Shown one piece after another: positions 57,901 through 64,000 of a stretch of 64,000 nt of DNA. The stretch is from Streptomyces cacaoi (lineage in GTDB: Bacteria; Actinomycetota; Actinomycetes; Streptomycetales; Streptomycetaceae), in NCBI RefSeq assembly GCF_006539165.1, contig NZ_BJMM01000032.1:1-64000 (forward strand), written 5' to 3'. Numbering within the stretch: the first letter of the stretch is position 1; each line of letters begins with the position of its first letter. The notes beneath the pieces are model-generated. The model was not told the DNA's origin. It worked only from the letters and a program-made list of their open reading frames with translations, and did not search any database. The translations under genes and the position numbers were made by a program.

Positions 57901-58282
57901 CGGAGCCACCTCCACAACCATGACGGGCGAACCATGACGAACTCCCCGGACCGGCATGTGTGCACAGGGTTCGGACTTCGGCCGGCGGTCAGCATCTTCC
58001 GCACGTTCCGGGCGTACAACAAGCCCCGCGCAGGCCCCGGCGGTGCGGGAGGCGTACAGCCGCCACACCCCCGGCGCCCCGCCCGCCCCGTCCGTCCCGC
58101 ACAGCCCCTCCGGCCGCTGTGCCCCCTCCGGCCGCTCCGCCCACTCCGCCCGCTCGTCATCCCCGTCCGCTCCGTCATCCCGGGCTCCTCCGTGTCGCGG
58201 TACGGCCCGCCCGGCCGGGTGCGGCACGCGTCCTGCATGAACACCCGGGTCCGGGGAACCGCGGCAGTGGAGGTGAACACCC
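57901..58282. other. intergenic region between the LuxR gene and the small membrane protein gene
   Basis: 382 bp with no supported gene. 58075-58200 is C-rich with imperfect CTCCGGCCGCT / CTCCGCCC repeats. Downstream is the GGAGGTGA site of the small gene at 58283. No promoter motif is convincing. Confidence 0.5.
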
Positions 58283-58453
58283 ATGGCAGCACTGCTTCTT
58301 GGACTTCTGCTCGTGCTCGTCCTGTTCGGCGCCGGGTTCGCCCTCAAGGCGCTGTGGTGGGCGGCCCTGATCCTTCTCGTGCTGTGGATCGTGGGCTTCT
58401 TCGTCCGGCCGGCCGGGGACGGCGGACACCGGGGGCGCTGGTACCGGTGGTGA
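58283..58453 (+). CDS. small hydrophobic membrane protein
   Basis: A 56-residue protein. Two hydrophobic stretches (LLLGLLLVLVLFGAGFALKA and ALILLVLWIVGFFV) are followed by a short basic, Gly/Trp-rich tail (HRGRWYRW), so it probably forms a membrane hairpin. GGAGGTGA is well spaced before ATG 58283. Proteins of this size and pattern are widespread in Streptomyces as hydrophobic proteins of unknown role. Here it precedes a Dps gene, suggesting a stress setting. Confidence 0.75.
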   Translation: MAALLLGLLLVLVLFGAGFALKALWWAALILLVLWIVGFFVRPAGDGGHRGRWYRW

Positions 58454-58610
58454 GCCGCCCCGGCACCCGGCCCGCCGAGCACGTTTGACCAGCGGCGACG
58501 CGGACACCCGTGGCGGTCCGGCGGGCCCGGCCCGGCAGGGGACGCGACGTCCGGCCGGGCGGAACGGCCCGCCGCCGCCCGCCACCGCACACGGAAAGGA
58601 CGGAGGAACA

Positions 58611-59216
58611 GTGGCGATCACGGAACCGACCGCGGAACGGACCACCGACCACCCGGGCAGGACGCCGGAGTACCCGGACTACACGGTGCCGGGCCTCAGC
58701 ACCGAGGACGGTGCGCGCGTCATCGCCCTGCTGGCGTCCCGGCTGCACGCCCTCAACGATCTGTCCCTGACGCTCAAGCACATCCACTGGAACGTCGTCG
58801 GCCCGCACTTCATCGCGGTGCACGAGATGCTCGACCCGCAGACCGAGAGCGTCCGGGAGATGGCCGACGCGGTGGCGGAGCGGATCTCCGCGCTGGGCGG
58901 GGTGCCGTGGGGCACCCCGGGCACGCTGGTGGCCGAACGCGACTGGCAGGACTACAGCGTGGGCCGGGCCGACGCCATCGCCCACCTGGGCGCGCTCGAC
59001 CTCGTCCTCACCGGCATCGTCGAGGACCACCGCCGGGCACGCGCCGAGGTCGCCTCCCTGGACCCGGTGACCGAGGACCTGCTCCTGGAACAGCTGCGCG
59101 CGCTGGAGAAGTTCCAGTGGTTCGTCCGGGCGCACCTGGAGAGCTGCCGCGGCGCGCTGAGCACCGCGGGCGCACGCACCGAGCAGCAGGCCGCACAGGA
59201 GGCGGCCACGCGGTGA
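58611..59216 (+). CDS. Dps-family ferritin-like DNA-protection protein
   Basis: A 201-residue protein. The Dps ferroxidase signature is clear: LTLKHIHWNVVGPHFIAVHE with His ligands, then EMLDPQTESVREMADAVAER with the Asp/Glu ligands supplied across the dimer. N-terminal (~25 residues) and C-terminal tails are longer than in the minimal Dps and could influence DNA binding or cage assembly. GTG 58611 has GGAGGAACA before it; an upstream in-frame ATG (58485) adds only low-complexity sequence. It oxidises and stores iron in a 12-mer and protects DNA in stationary phase or stress. Confidence 0.93.
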   Translation: MAITEPTAERTTDHPGRTPEYPDYTVPGLSTEDGARVIALLASRLHALNDLSLTLKHIHWNVVGPHFIAVHEMLDPQTESVREMADAVAERISALGGVPWGTPGTLVAERDWQDYSVGRADAIAHLGALDLVLTGIVEDHRRARAEVASLDPVTEDLLLEQLRALEKFQWFVRAHLESCRGALSTAGARTEQQAAQEAATR

Positions 59217-59442
59217 CCCGCCCCGGCACCGGACGACGCCGTGTGACGGGCGGTCGCACTCCGTCACGCCTCGCGGCGGGGAACGGCACCCCGTGTCCGG
59301 CCGCGTGGTGGCGTGTTCCCGCCGGGCCGGGAGAGGCCGCGGTTGCGGCGCCCCCACGGGGCCCCGACGATGAGTGAGGGCGCGGCGGTGCCCGCCCGGG
59401 GCCGGGCAGGCCCGCCCCACGTGCCGGCGAAAGGTGTGGCTC

Positions 59443-60270
59443 ATGCCCGTGTGCACGACCCGCGACGGCGTCGAGATCTTCTACAAGGACTGGGGCGCCG
59501 GACGCCCCGTCGTCTTTGTGCACGGCTGGCCGCTCAACGGGGACGCCTGGCAGGACCAGCTCAAGGCCGTCGCGGACGCCGGGTACCGCGCTCTCGCGCA
59601 CGACCGGCGCGGCCACGGCCGCTCCACCCCGGTGTGGTCCGGCTACGACTTCGACACCTTCGCCGACGATCTGAACGACCTGCTCACCGGGCTCGACCTG
59701 CGGGACGTCACCCTCGTCGCCCACTCGATGGGCGGCGGCGAACTGGCCCGCTACATCGGGCGGCACGGCACCGGGCGGCTGCGCTCCGCGGTGCTGCTGT
59801 CGGCCATCACGCCGGTGATGGTCCGTTCCGACAGCAACCCGGAGGGTGTGCCGGACGAGGTCTTCCGGGGGATCAAGGACGGCCTCCTCCAGGAGCGTTC
59901 GCAGTTCTGGAAGGACACCGCGGTCGGGTTCTTCTCGGCGGACCGGCCCGGCACCAAGGCGACCCGGGGCAACCTGGACGCCTTCTGGTACATGGCCATG
60001 GCCCAGACGCTGGAGGGCGGGGTGCGGTGCGTGGACGCCTTCGCCTACACGGACTTCACCGAGGACCTGGCGAAGTTCGACATCCCCACCCTCGTCGTGC
60101 ACGGGGACGACGACGAGATCGTTCCGCTGGAGGCGACGGGCCGGAAGGCCGCCGCGCTGGTTGCCGACGCCGAGTTGAAGGTCTACGAGGGCGGCAGCCA
60201 CGGCATCGCCCTGGTGCCCGGGGACAAGGAGCGGTTCACCGGCGATCTGCTGGAGTTCCTGCGCCGCTGA
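59443..60270 (+). CDS. alpha/beta hydrolase (non-heme chloroperoxidase/esterase type)
   Basis: A 275-residue single-domain hydrolase close in length and motifs to cofactor-free haloperoxidases/arylesterases: VVFVHGWPLNGDAWQDQL (oxyanion loop), AHDRRGHGRS, nucleophile AHSMGGGE, catalytic Asp in VVHGDDDEIVPL and His in GGSHGIALV. The chloroperoxidase-type segment VGFFSADRP is present. ATG 59443 has AAAGGTG, and the N-terminus matches the family (TRDGVEIFYKDWG). It follows Dps and may be part of the same stress response. Confidence 0.9.
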   Translation: MPVCTTRDGVEIFYKDWGAGRPVVFVHGWPLNGDAWQDQLKAVADAGYRALAHDRRGHGRSTPVWSGYDFDTFADDLNDLLTGLDLRDVTLVAHSMGGGELARYIGRHGTGRLRSAVLLSAITPVMVRSDSNPEGVPDEVFRGIKDGLLQERSQFWKDTAVGFFSADRPGTKATRGNLDAFWYMAMAQTLEGGVRCVDAFAYTDFTEDLAKFDIPTLVVHGDDDEIVPLEATGRKAAALVADAELKVYEGGSHGIALVPGDKERFTGDLLEFLRR

Positions 60271-60280
60271 CCTCCCGGGC

Positions 60281-60316
60281 TGCCCGGCCTGCCCGGCCTG
60301 CCCGGCCTGCCCGGGC
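60281..60316. repeat. 9-bp tandem repeat between convergent genes
   Basis: Three exact copies of TGCCCGGCC and one variant, 11 nt after the hydrolase stop. The GGGC/GCCC content can also form hairpins that might end transcription. Confidence 0.7.
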
Positions 60317-60386
60317 TGCCGTGCCGGCGGCCGGGCGGTGCGCGGCCACCGGCACGGCCCGCGTCGGACGGCGGGCCCGCACGCAC

Positions 60387-61301
60387 TCACCGCAGGGGCG
60401 CCCGCCCGGATGCGTCCAGCCGCCCGAGCAGCCGCCGCAGCTGCTCCGTCTCCCCCGCGGGCAGCGGCAGTTGGGGCGGACGCGGGGGCCCGGCGTCCCG
60501 GTCCAGCAGACCGAGCCCCGCCTTGACGGCGCGCGGCAGACCGCGTCCGACGAGGAACTCCAGCAGCGGCAGCAGCGGCCCGAACACCGCCTCGGCCCGC
60601 TCCGCTTCCCCGCGTACCGCCGCGTCGTACAGGTCCAGGCACCACGCGGGCACCAGGCAGGGGGCCGCGGTGCACCAGCCGGCGGCGCCGGCCCGGAAGG
60701 CGTCGAGGGCGACGGGGTTGTTCCCGTTGTAGACGGAGAGCGCGCCGTCGGACCGCTCACGCAGCGCCCGGAAGCGGGCCACGTCGCCGGAGCTCTCCTT
60801 GACCATGGTGAGCTGCGGGATGCGGCGGGCGAGCGCCACCACCCGGTCCGGGGTGAGATCCACACCGCTGGTGCCCGGGTTGTTGTAGAGCACCATCGGC
60901 AGATCGGTGGCGGCGGCCACGGTGGCGAAGTGCCGCTCCAGCTCGGCGTCCGTCAACTGCCAGTACACCAGCGGCAGCACCATGACCGCGGTGGCTCCGT
61001 TGCGTGCCGCCACACGGGCGCGGCGGACCGTGCCCTCCGTGCTGAAGTGTGCGACGCCGACGAGGGTGGGGACGCGCCCCGCGACGGTCTGGAGCGTGGT
61101 CTCGCAGACGGCGTCCCACTCGCTCTCGGTGAGGTACACGCTCTCGCCGGCGCTGCCGAGCGGGGCGACGGCGTGGCTCCCCGCGGCGACCAGGTCCCCG
61201 GTGAGCCGCCGCAGCCCGGGCAGATCGAGCGCACCGGTGTCCGGGTCGAAGGGGGTGACGGGGTAGGAGATGACGCCCCGCAGGGGCGGAGCCGTCGTCA
61301 C
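60387..61301 (-). CDS. DapA/NanA-family class I aldolase (DHDPS superfamily)
   Basis: A 304-residue TIM-barrel enzyme. It shows GVISYPVTPFDPDTGALD at the start, GSAGES in the place of GTTGE, the active-site Tyr in VLYNNPGTSG and the Schiff-base Lys in LTMVKESSGD, so catalysis by a Lys imine is expected. Substitution of the GTTGE motif and the gene context argue against lysine biosynthesis and for cleavage or formation of another 2-keto acid. The GTG start at 61301 overlaps the stop of the aldolase gene (GTGA). The pair probably belongs to one catabolic pathway regulated by the divergent XRE-cupin protein. Confidence 0.85.
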   Translation of the reverse strand: MTTAPPLRGVISYPVTPFDPDTGALDLPGLRRLTGDLVAAGSHAVAPLGSAGESVYLTESEWDAVCETTLQTVAGRVPTLVGVAHFSTEGTVRRARVAARNGATAVMVLPLVYWQLTDAELERHFATVAAATDLPMVLYNNPGTSGVDLTPDRVVALARRIPQLTMVKESSGDVARFRALRERSDGALSVYNGNNPVALDAFRAGAAGWCTAAPCLVPAWCLDLYDAAVRGEAERAEAVFGPLLPLLEFLVGRGLPRAVKAGLGLLDRDAGPPRPPQLPLPAGETEQLRRLLGRLDASGRAPLR

Positions 61302-62095
61302 AGCCGCACCTCGCCGGTGAGGCAGTCGGGATGGTTGCGCAGTGCTCTGCGCGCGTAGTAGGCGAAGTTCGCCCGGGAGCGGACGTCCTCCAGGGTCCAG
61401 TCGTGGGCCTCCCGGGCGAGCTGCGGGTCCAGCGGCTGGATGGTCCCGGCGGACATGGCGAGCAGCTGGAGCCGGGCGGCGCGCTCGATGAGCACCGCGA
61501 GGCTGCACGCCTCCTCGACGGTGCGGCCGGTGACGAGCTGGCCGTGGTGTGCCAGGAGGACGGCCCGCTTGTCGCCCAGGGCTCGGGAGATGATCTCGCC
61601 CTCCTCGTTGCCCACGGGAACACCGGGCCAGTCCTTGAGGAAGGCGCAGTCCTCGTAGAGCGGAGTGGTGTCCATCTGGGAGACGACCAGGGGCACTTCG
61701 AGCATTGCGAGGGCGGCGGTGTGCAGCGAGTGCGTGTGGACGATGCAGTTGACGTCCTCCCGGGCCCGGTAGATCCAGGAGTGGAACCGGTTGGCGGGGT
61801 TGGGCATGCCCTCGCCCTCCAGCACCCGCAGGTCCTCGTCGACGAGCAGCAGATTGTCCTCGGTGATCTCGTCGAAGCCGAGGCCCAGGCGCTGGGTCCA
61901 GTAGGTGCCGGGCCGCTGTCCGCGGGCGCTGATCTGCCCGGCGAGGCCCGAGTCGTGGCCGCCGTCGAAGGCGATACGGCAGGTGAGCGCGACCTTTTGG
62001 CGGGTGGTCAGCGGGGAGTCGGAGAAGTGGGCGCCCATCTGGCGCTCGGCGCGCTCCAGGAGAACGTCCTTCGAGTCCCGCATGGTGTCTGCCAT
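61298..62095 (-). CDS. class II aldolase/adducin family protein
   Basis: A 265-residue zinc enzyme of the AraD/FucA fold: the metal-binding His pairs are IVHTHSLHTAALAM and LLAHHGQLVTG. A middle glycine turn GLAGQISARG replaces the phosphate-binding loop of FucA. Members are sugar-phosphate aldolases, epimerases or decarboxylating enzymes, and the substrate cannot be read. ATG 62095 has TGGAGCAG. It is the first gene of the pair with the DapA-like enzyme and is divergent from an XRE-cupin regulator across a 315-bp gap holding a 30-bp direct repeat. Confidence 0.87.
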   Translation of the reverse strand: MADTMRDSKDVLLERAERQMGAHFSDSPLTTRQKVALTCRIAFDGGHDSGLAGQISARGQRPGTYWTQRLGLGFDEITEDNLLLVDEDLRVLEGEGMPNPANRFHSWIYRAREDVNCIVHTHSLHTAALAMLEVPLVVSQMDTTPLYEDCAFLKDWPGVPVGNEEGEIISRALGDKRAVLLAHHGQLVTGRTVEEACSLAVLIERAARLQLLAMSAGTIQPLDPQLAREAHDWTLEDVRSRANFAYYARRALRNHPDCLTGEVRL

Positions 62096-62160
62096 TTCTG
62101 CTCCAGTCCCGAGGCGCCGGCCCGGCCGGCCACCTCTCCATCCGGCTTTCCCCGGCTTTC

Positions 62161-62217
62161 TCCGGCACCGCTGCCGCGGTACCCCGGGGCTTCCGGCACC
62201 GCGTCCGCGGTACCCGG
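62161..62217. promoter_or_regulatory. 30-bp direct repeat upstream of the aldolase gene
   Basis: TCCGGCACCGCTGCCGCGG... (62161-62187) and TTCCGGCACCGCGTCCGCGG... (62191-62217) are near-identical copies, each ending in GGTACCC, with the second shifted by one inserted base. They lie between the aldolase ATG and the XRE gene, where a regulator would bind. A second, smaller pair AGGAAA occurs at ~62221 and ~62240. Confidence 0.5.
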
Positions 62218-62410
62218 ACAGGAAACGTGAAGCACGGTAGGAAACCCTGTGTCATGCCGCAAGGGTGCCCGTGCCGTCGTCCGGAGCAGGGGCGGTGGGG
62301 ATACTGGTGGGCCCGCGCGCCGGGTGCCCGTGCCGGAGGCGAGGGGCGGGAGGCGGGGCCCGGGAGGGCGCAGGGGCGGAGGGGTGCGAGGACATGGACG
62401 GGAGGGGCCG

Positions 62411-62983
62411 GTGATCAACCGGGTACGGCAGTTGCGCAAGGAGCGCCTGATGACGCTGGAGGCGCTCGCTCGGCGCTCCGGCGTGACCAAGAGCTATCTG
62501 TCGAAGGTCGAGCGGGGGCACAGCGTCCCGTCGATCGCGGTCGGCGCCTCGCTCGCGAAGGCGCTGGACGTGCCGCTGGGCAGCCTGTTCACCGAGGCGG
62601 AGGAGGCGGCCGAGGTGACGGTGACCCGGGCCGGGGAGCGGCAGTCCCTCACCGACGAGGACGAACCCGGCTCCCGCTACGAGGCGTTGGCGCTGCGGGC
62701 CGGCACCAAGGGCATGACGCCGTTCATGCTGCACCCGCCGCACGAGGTGGAGTCCGTGCCGTTCCGGGACCACCCGGGCGAGGAGTTCCTCTTCGTCCAC
62801 GAGGGCCGGGCCGAACTGCTCTTCCCCTCCGGGGCTTTGACGCTCGGCCCGGGGGACTCCGCCTACTTCCGGGCCACGGTGCCGCACAAGGTGCGCTCCC
62901 TGTCGCCCGCCAGGGCCGCCCTGCTGCTCGTCGTGTGTGACGATCGTGACGGCGTCGACACACCACATCCGCAACTCCCGTAG
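62411..62983 (+). CDS. XRE-family regulator with C-terminal cupin domain
   Basis: A 190-residue two-domain regulator. The N-terminal HTH_3 reads VRQLRKERLMTLEALARRSG, SKSYLSKVERG-type (here VTKSYLSKVERGHSVPSIAV) and ALDVPLGSLF. The C-terminal cupin (VPFRDHPGEEFLFVHEGRAE, then LGPGDSAYFRATVPHKVRS) has His and Glu residues that can bind metal. GTG 62411 has GGAGGGG. This class often controls a neighbouring catabolic operon, with the cupin binding a small acid. The divergent aldolase/DapA-like pair is the likely target. Confidence 0.93.
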   Translation: MINRVRQLRKERLMTLEALARRSGVTKSYLSKVERGHSVPSIAVGASLAKALDVPLGSLFTEAEEAAEVTVTRAGERQSLTDEDEPGSRYEALALRAGTKGMTPFMLHPPHEVESVPFRDHPGEEFLFVHEGRAELLFPSGALTLGPGDSAYFRATVPHKVRSLSPARAALLLVVCDDRDGVDTPHPQLP

Positions 62984-63380
62984 CCGACGGCCCCACGCGT
63001 GGCCGGGACCCGTCGCCGGCGCCGTCCGGTTGGCTGGAACTGATTGCTCGTGTGGGGGTACGTTGCGGGGTGACATTCCGTCCCGCCGCGGAGTTGACGG
63101 GCTGTCGTGCGAACGCAGGGGGGTCTACGCGTGTCGGACGGGGCGCGCCCGCGCGGGCCCGCGTACCACACCGGGGCGTACAGGTGGTCAGTTCACGACG
63201 AACTTGCCTTGCCGAGGGACTATGCATCTCGTCGGATCTCCTCACGCAGCAGGATGGCTAGCATGAGTCGCATACCGGGTCGGAAGATCACCGTCCTCTT
63301 CGGCGATCGCCTCCCGGCCTGCGGCCGATGCGACGCGGCCGCACCGTTTCTCCAACTCGTACGGACCGAGGGACCGCGGA
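62984..63380. other. intergenic region before the partial membrane protein
   Basis: 397 bp. Reading frames of 60-210 codons are open here, but they are Arg/Gly-rich, overlap each other and run into the next gene out of frame, so none is called. 63200-63275 is less GC-rich than the surroundings and includes TATGCA, a possible -10. The ribosome binding site of the next gene (GAGGGA, 63369-63374) is at the end. Confidence 0.5.
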
Positions 63381-64000
63381 ATGTCAGTGTCTGCACCGCC
63401 CAGCCAGCACCGATCGGCGACGGCGCCGCGCACCTCGCCGGCCGTACCCGTGGCCGTGCTGGTGGTGAGCGCCGTGGCGGCCGGTGCGGCGGTCGCCCTG
63501 GCGCCGTCCGCGGCCGGCACCTGGGCGCCGGTCGTGGCGGTGACCGCCTGGGTCTGCCTGGCCGTCGCCGTCCTCGTCGGCCACCGGCTCGTCCTGCGCG
63601 CCCGGCGCACGGCGGCGGAGCAGGAAGCCGAGGCCGTACGGCTGCGGGGACAGGTGGCCCAGACCTCGGCCGAGGCCGCGCACCTCGTCAACGTGACGAT
63701 GCCCGCGCTGGTCAAGCGGCTGCGGGACGGCGCCGGCGCCGGTGAGTCGCTGAGCGGGGTGCAGCCCCCGGCCGATCCCCAACTGCGCCGGCTCGCCGAC
63801 ACCTTCGCCTCCGCCGTCGAGGAGGGCATGCAGCACGTCACGCGCCTCGACGGCGAGCGGCAGCAGGCCCAGCAGCAGTTGCAGCAGGCGGTCGGCGAAC
63901 TGGAGCAGCTCACCCGGGAGACGCTGCCCGCGGCGGTCGCCCGGCTGCGCGAGGGCCAGTCCGCCGGCACCGTGCTCGCCGACCTCGATCTGCCCCGGCT
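63381..64000 (+). CDS. membrane protein, probable sensor-kinase-like ATP-binding protein (5' part, runs off the window)
   Basis: The frame from ATG 63381 is open to the window end (206 codons). After a short polar N-terminus come two close hydrophobic segments (VPVAVLVVSAVAAGAAVALA and VVAVTAWVCLAVAVLVGHRL), then a long Ala/Gln/Glu-rich helical stretch with coiled-coil character (LRGQVAQTSAEAAHLVN ... GERQQAQQQLQQAVGELEQL). This layout (two TM helices then coiled coil, with the kinase/ATPase domain expected after the edge) matches the sensor-like ATP-binding proteins at the head of Streptomyces conservons. The catalytic part is outside the window, so the call is tentative. GAGGGA is well spaced. 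Confidence 0.6.
   Translation, partial: MSVSAPPSQHRSATAPRTSPAVPVAVLVVSAVAAGAAVALAPSAAGTWAPVVAVTAWVCLAVAVLVGHRLVLRARRTAAEQEAEAVRLRGQVAQTSAEAAHLVNVTMPALVKRLRDGAGAGESLSGVQPPADPQLRRLADTFASAVEEGMQHVTRLDGERQQAQQQLQQAVGELEQLTRETLPAAVARLREGQSAGTVLADLDLPR

Noticed and set aside
60387..61301. dapA (dihydrodipicolinate synthase)
   Set aside because: GTTGE is replaced by GSAGES and the gene is coupled to a class II aldolase rather than lysine genes, so only the superfamily is claimed.
63052..63266. Small ORFs upstream of the partial membrane protein gene
   Set aside because: Several overlapping Arg/Gly-rich frames of 60-110 codons without ribosome binding sites or family motifs; composition matches non-coding DNA.

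Overview
The window looks like the chromosome of a Streptomyces or a close relative. GC content and third-position GC are very high. GTG starts are frequent, and genes are coupled by 4-base ATGA/GTGA overlaps. The gene families are typical of the genus: ECF sigma with a membrane partner, sugar ABC systems without their own ATPase, ROK, LuxR-AAA, Dps and secreted S8 protease. All calls were made by reading the sequence; no database search was run.

Layout, left to right. (1) 1-288: tail of an IS4/IS5-type transposase overlapping the 3' end of a methyltransferase gene. (2) 980-6119, minus strand: a coupled set tetR > Baeyer-Villiger monooxygenase > SMP-30/NHL propeller > SDR, which together could turn an alcohol into a ketone, then a lactone or ester, then a hydroxy acid. 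A divergent drug-efflux-type MFS gene follows. (3) 7943-14222: response regulator, histidine kinase, a GT2-GtrA fusion and an ArnT/PMT-like membrane glycosyltransferase. (4) 14314-20098: MHS-type symporter, acyl-CoA ligase, enoyl-CoA hydratase and a LysR regulator. (5) 20299-21992: ECF sigma factor and membrane partner. (6) 22080-23537: methyltransferase, VOC protein and a small ribbon-helix-helix regulator with its own palindromic operator. (7) 23771-26089: secreted phosphodiesterase and serine hydrolase.

The centre (26233-44727) is a compact secondary-metabolite locus: a P450 gene and a 5397-residue NRPS gene. The NRPS reads A-MT-T / C-A-T / C-A-T-E / C-A-T-TE. A complete synthetase releasing a tetrapeptide is predicted: N-methyl-Phe - Thr-like - D-X - Tyr-like. 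The gene carries several in-frame tandem-repeat expansions (9, 15 and 18 bp units) inside its domains. Its stop codon sits in the first unit of a ~700-bp array of about 40 degenerate 16-20 bp repeats.

The right third holds: a ROK repressor with promoter and palindromic operator; a sugar ABC importer with GH4 phosphoglycosidase and BadF-type kinase (44846-52166); a subtilase; a SnoaL-like/ArsR divergent pair; a large LuxR regulator; a stress trio (small membrane protein, Dps, alpha/beta hydrolase); an aldolase + DapA-like pair divergent from an XRE-cupin regulator; and the start of a membrane protein resembling a sensor-kinase-like ATP-binding protein, cut by the window edge.
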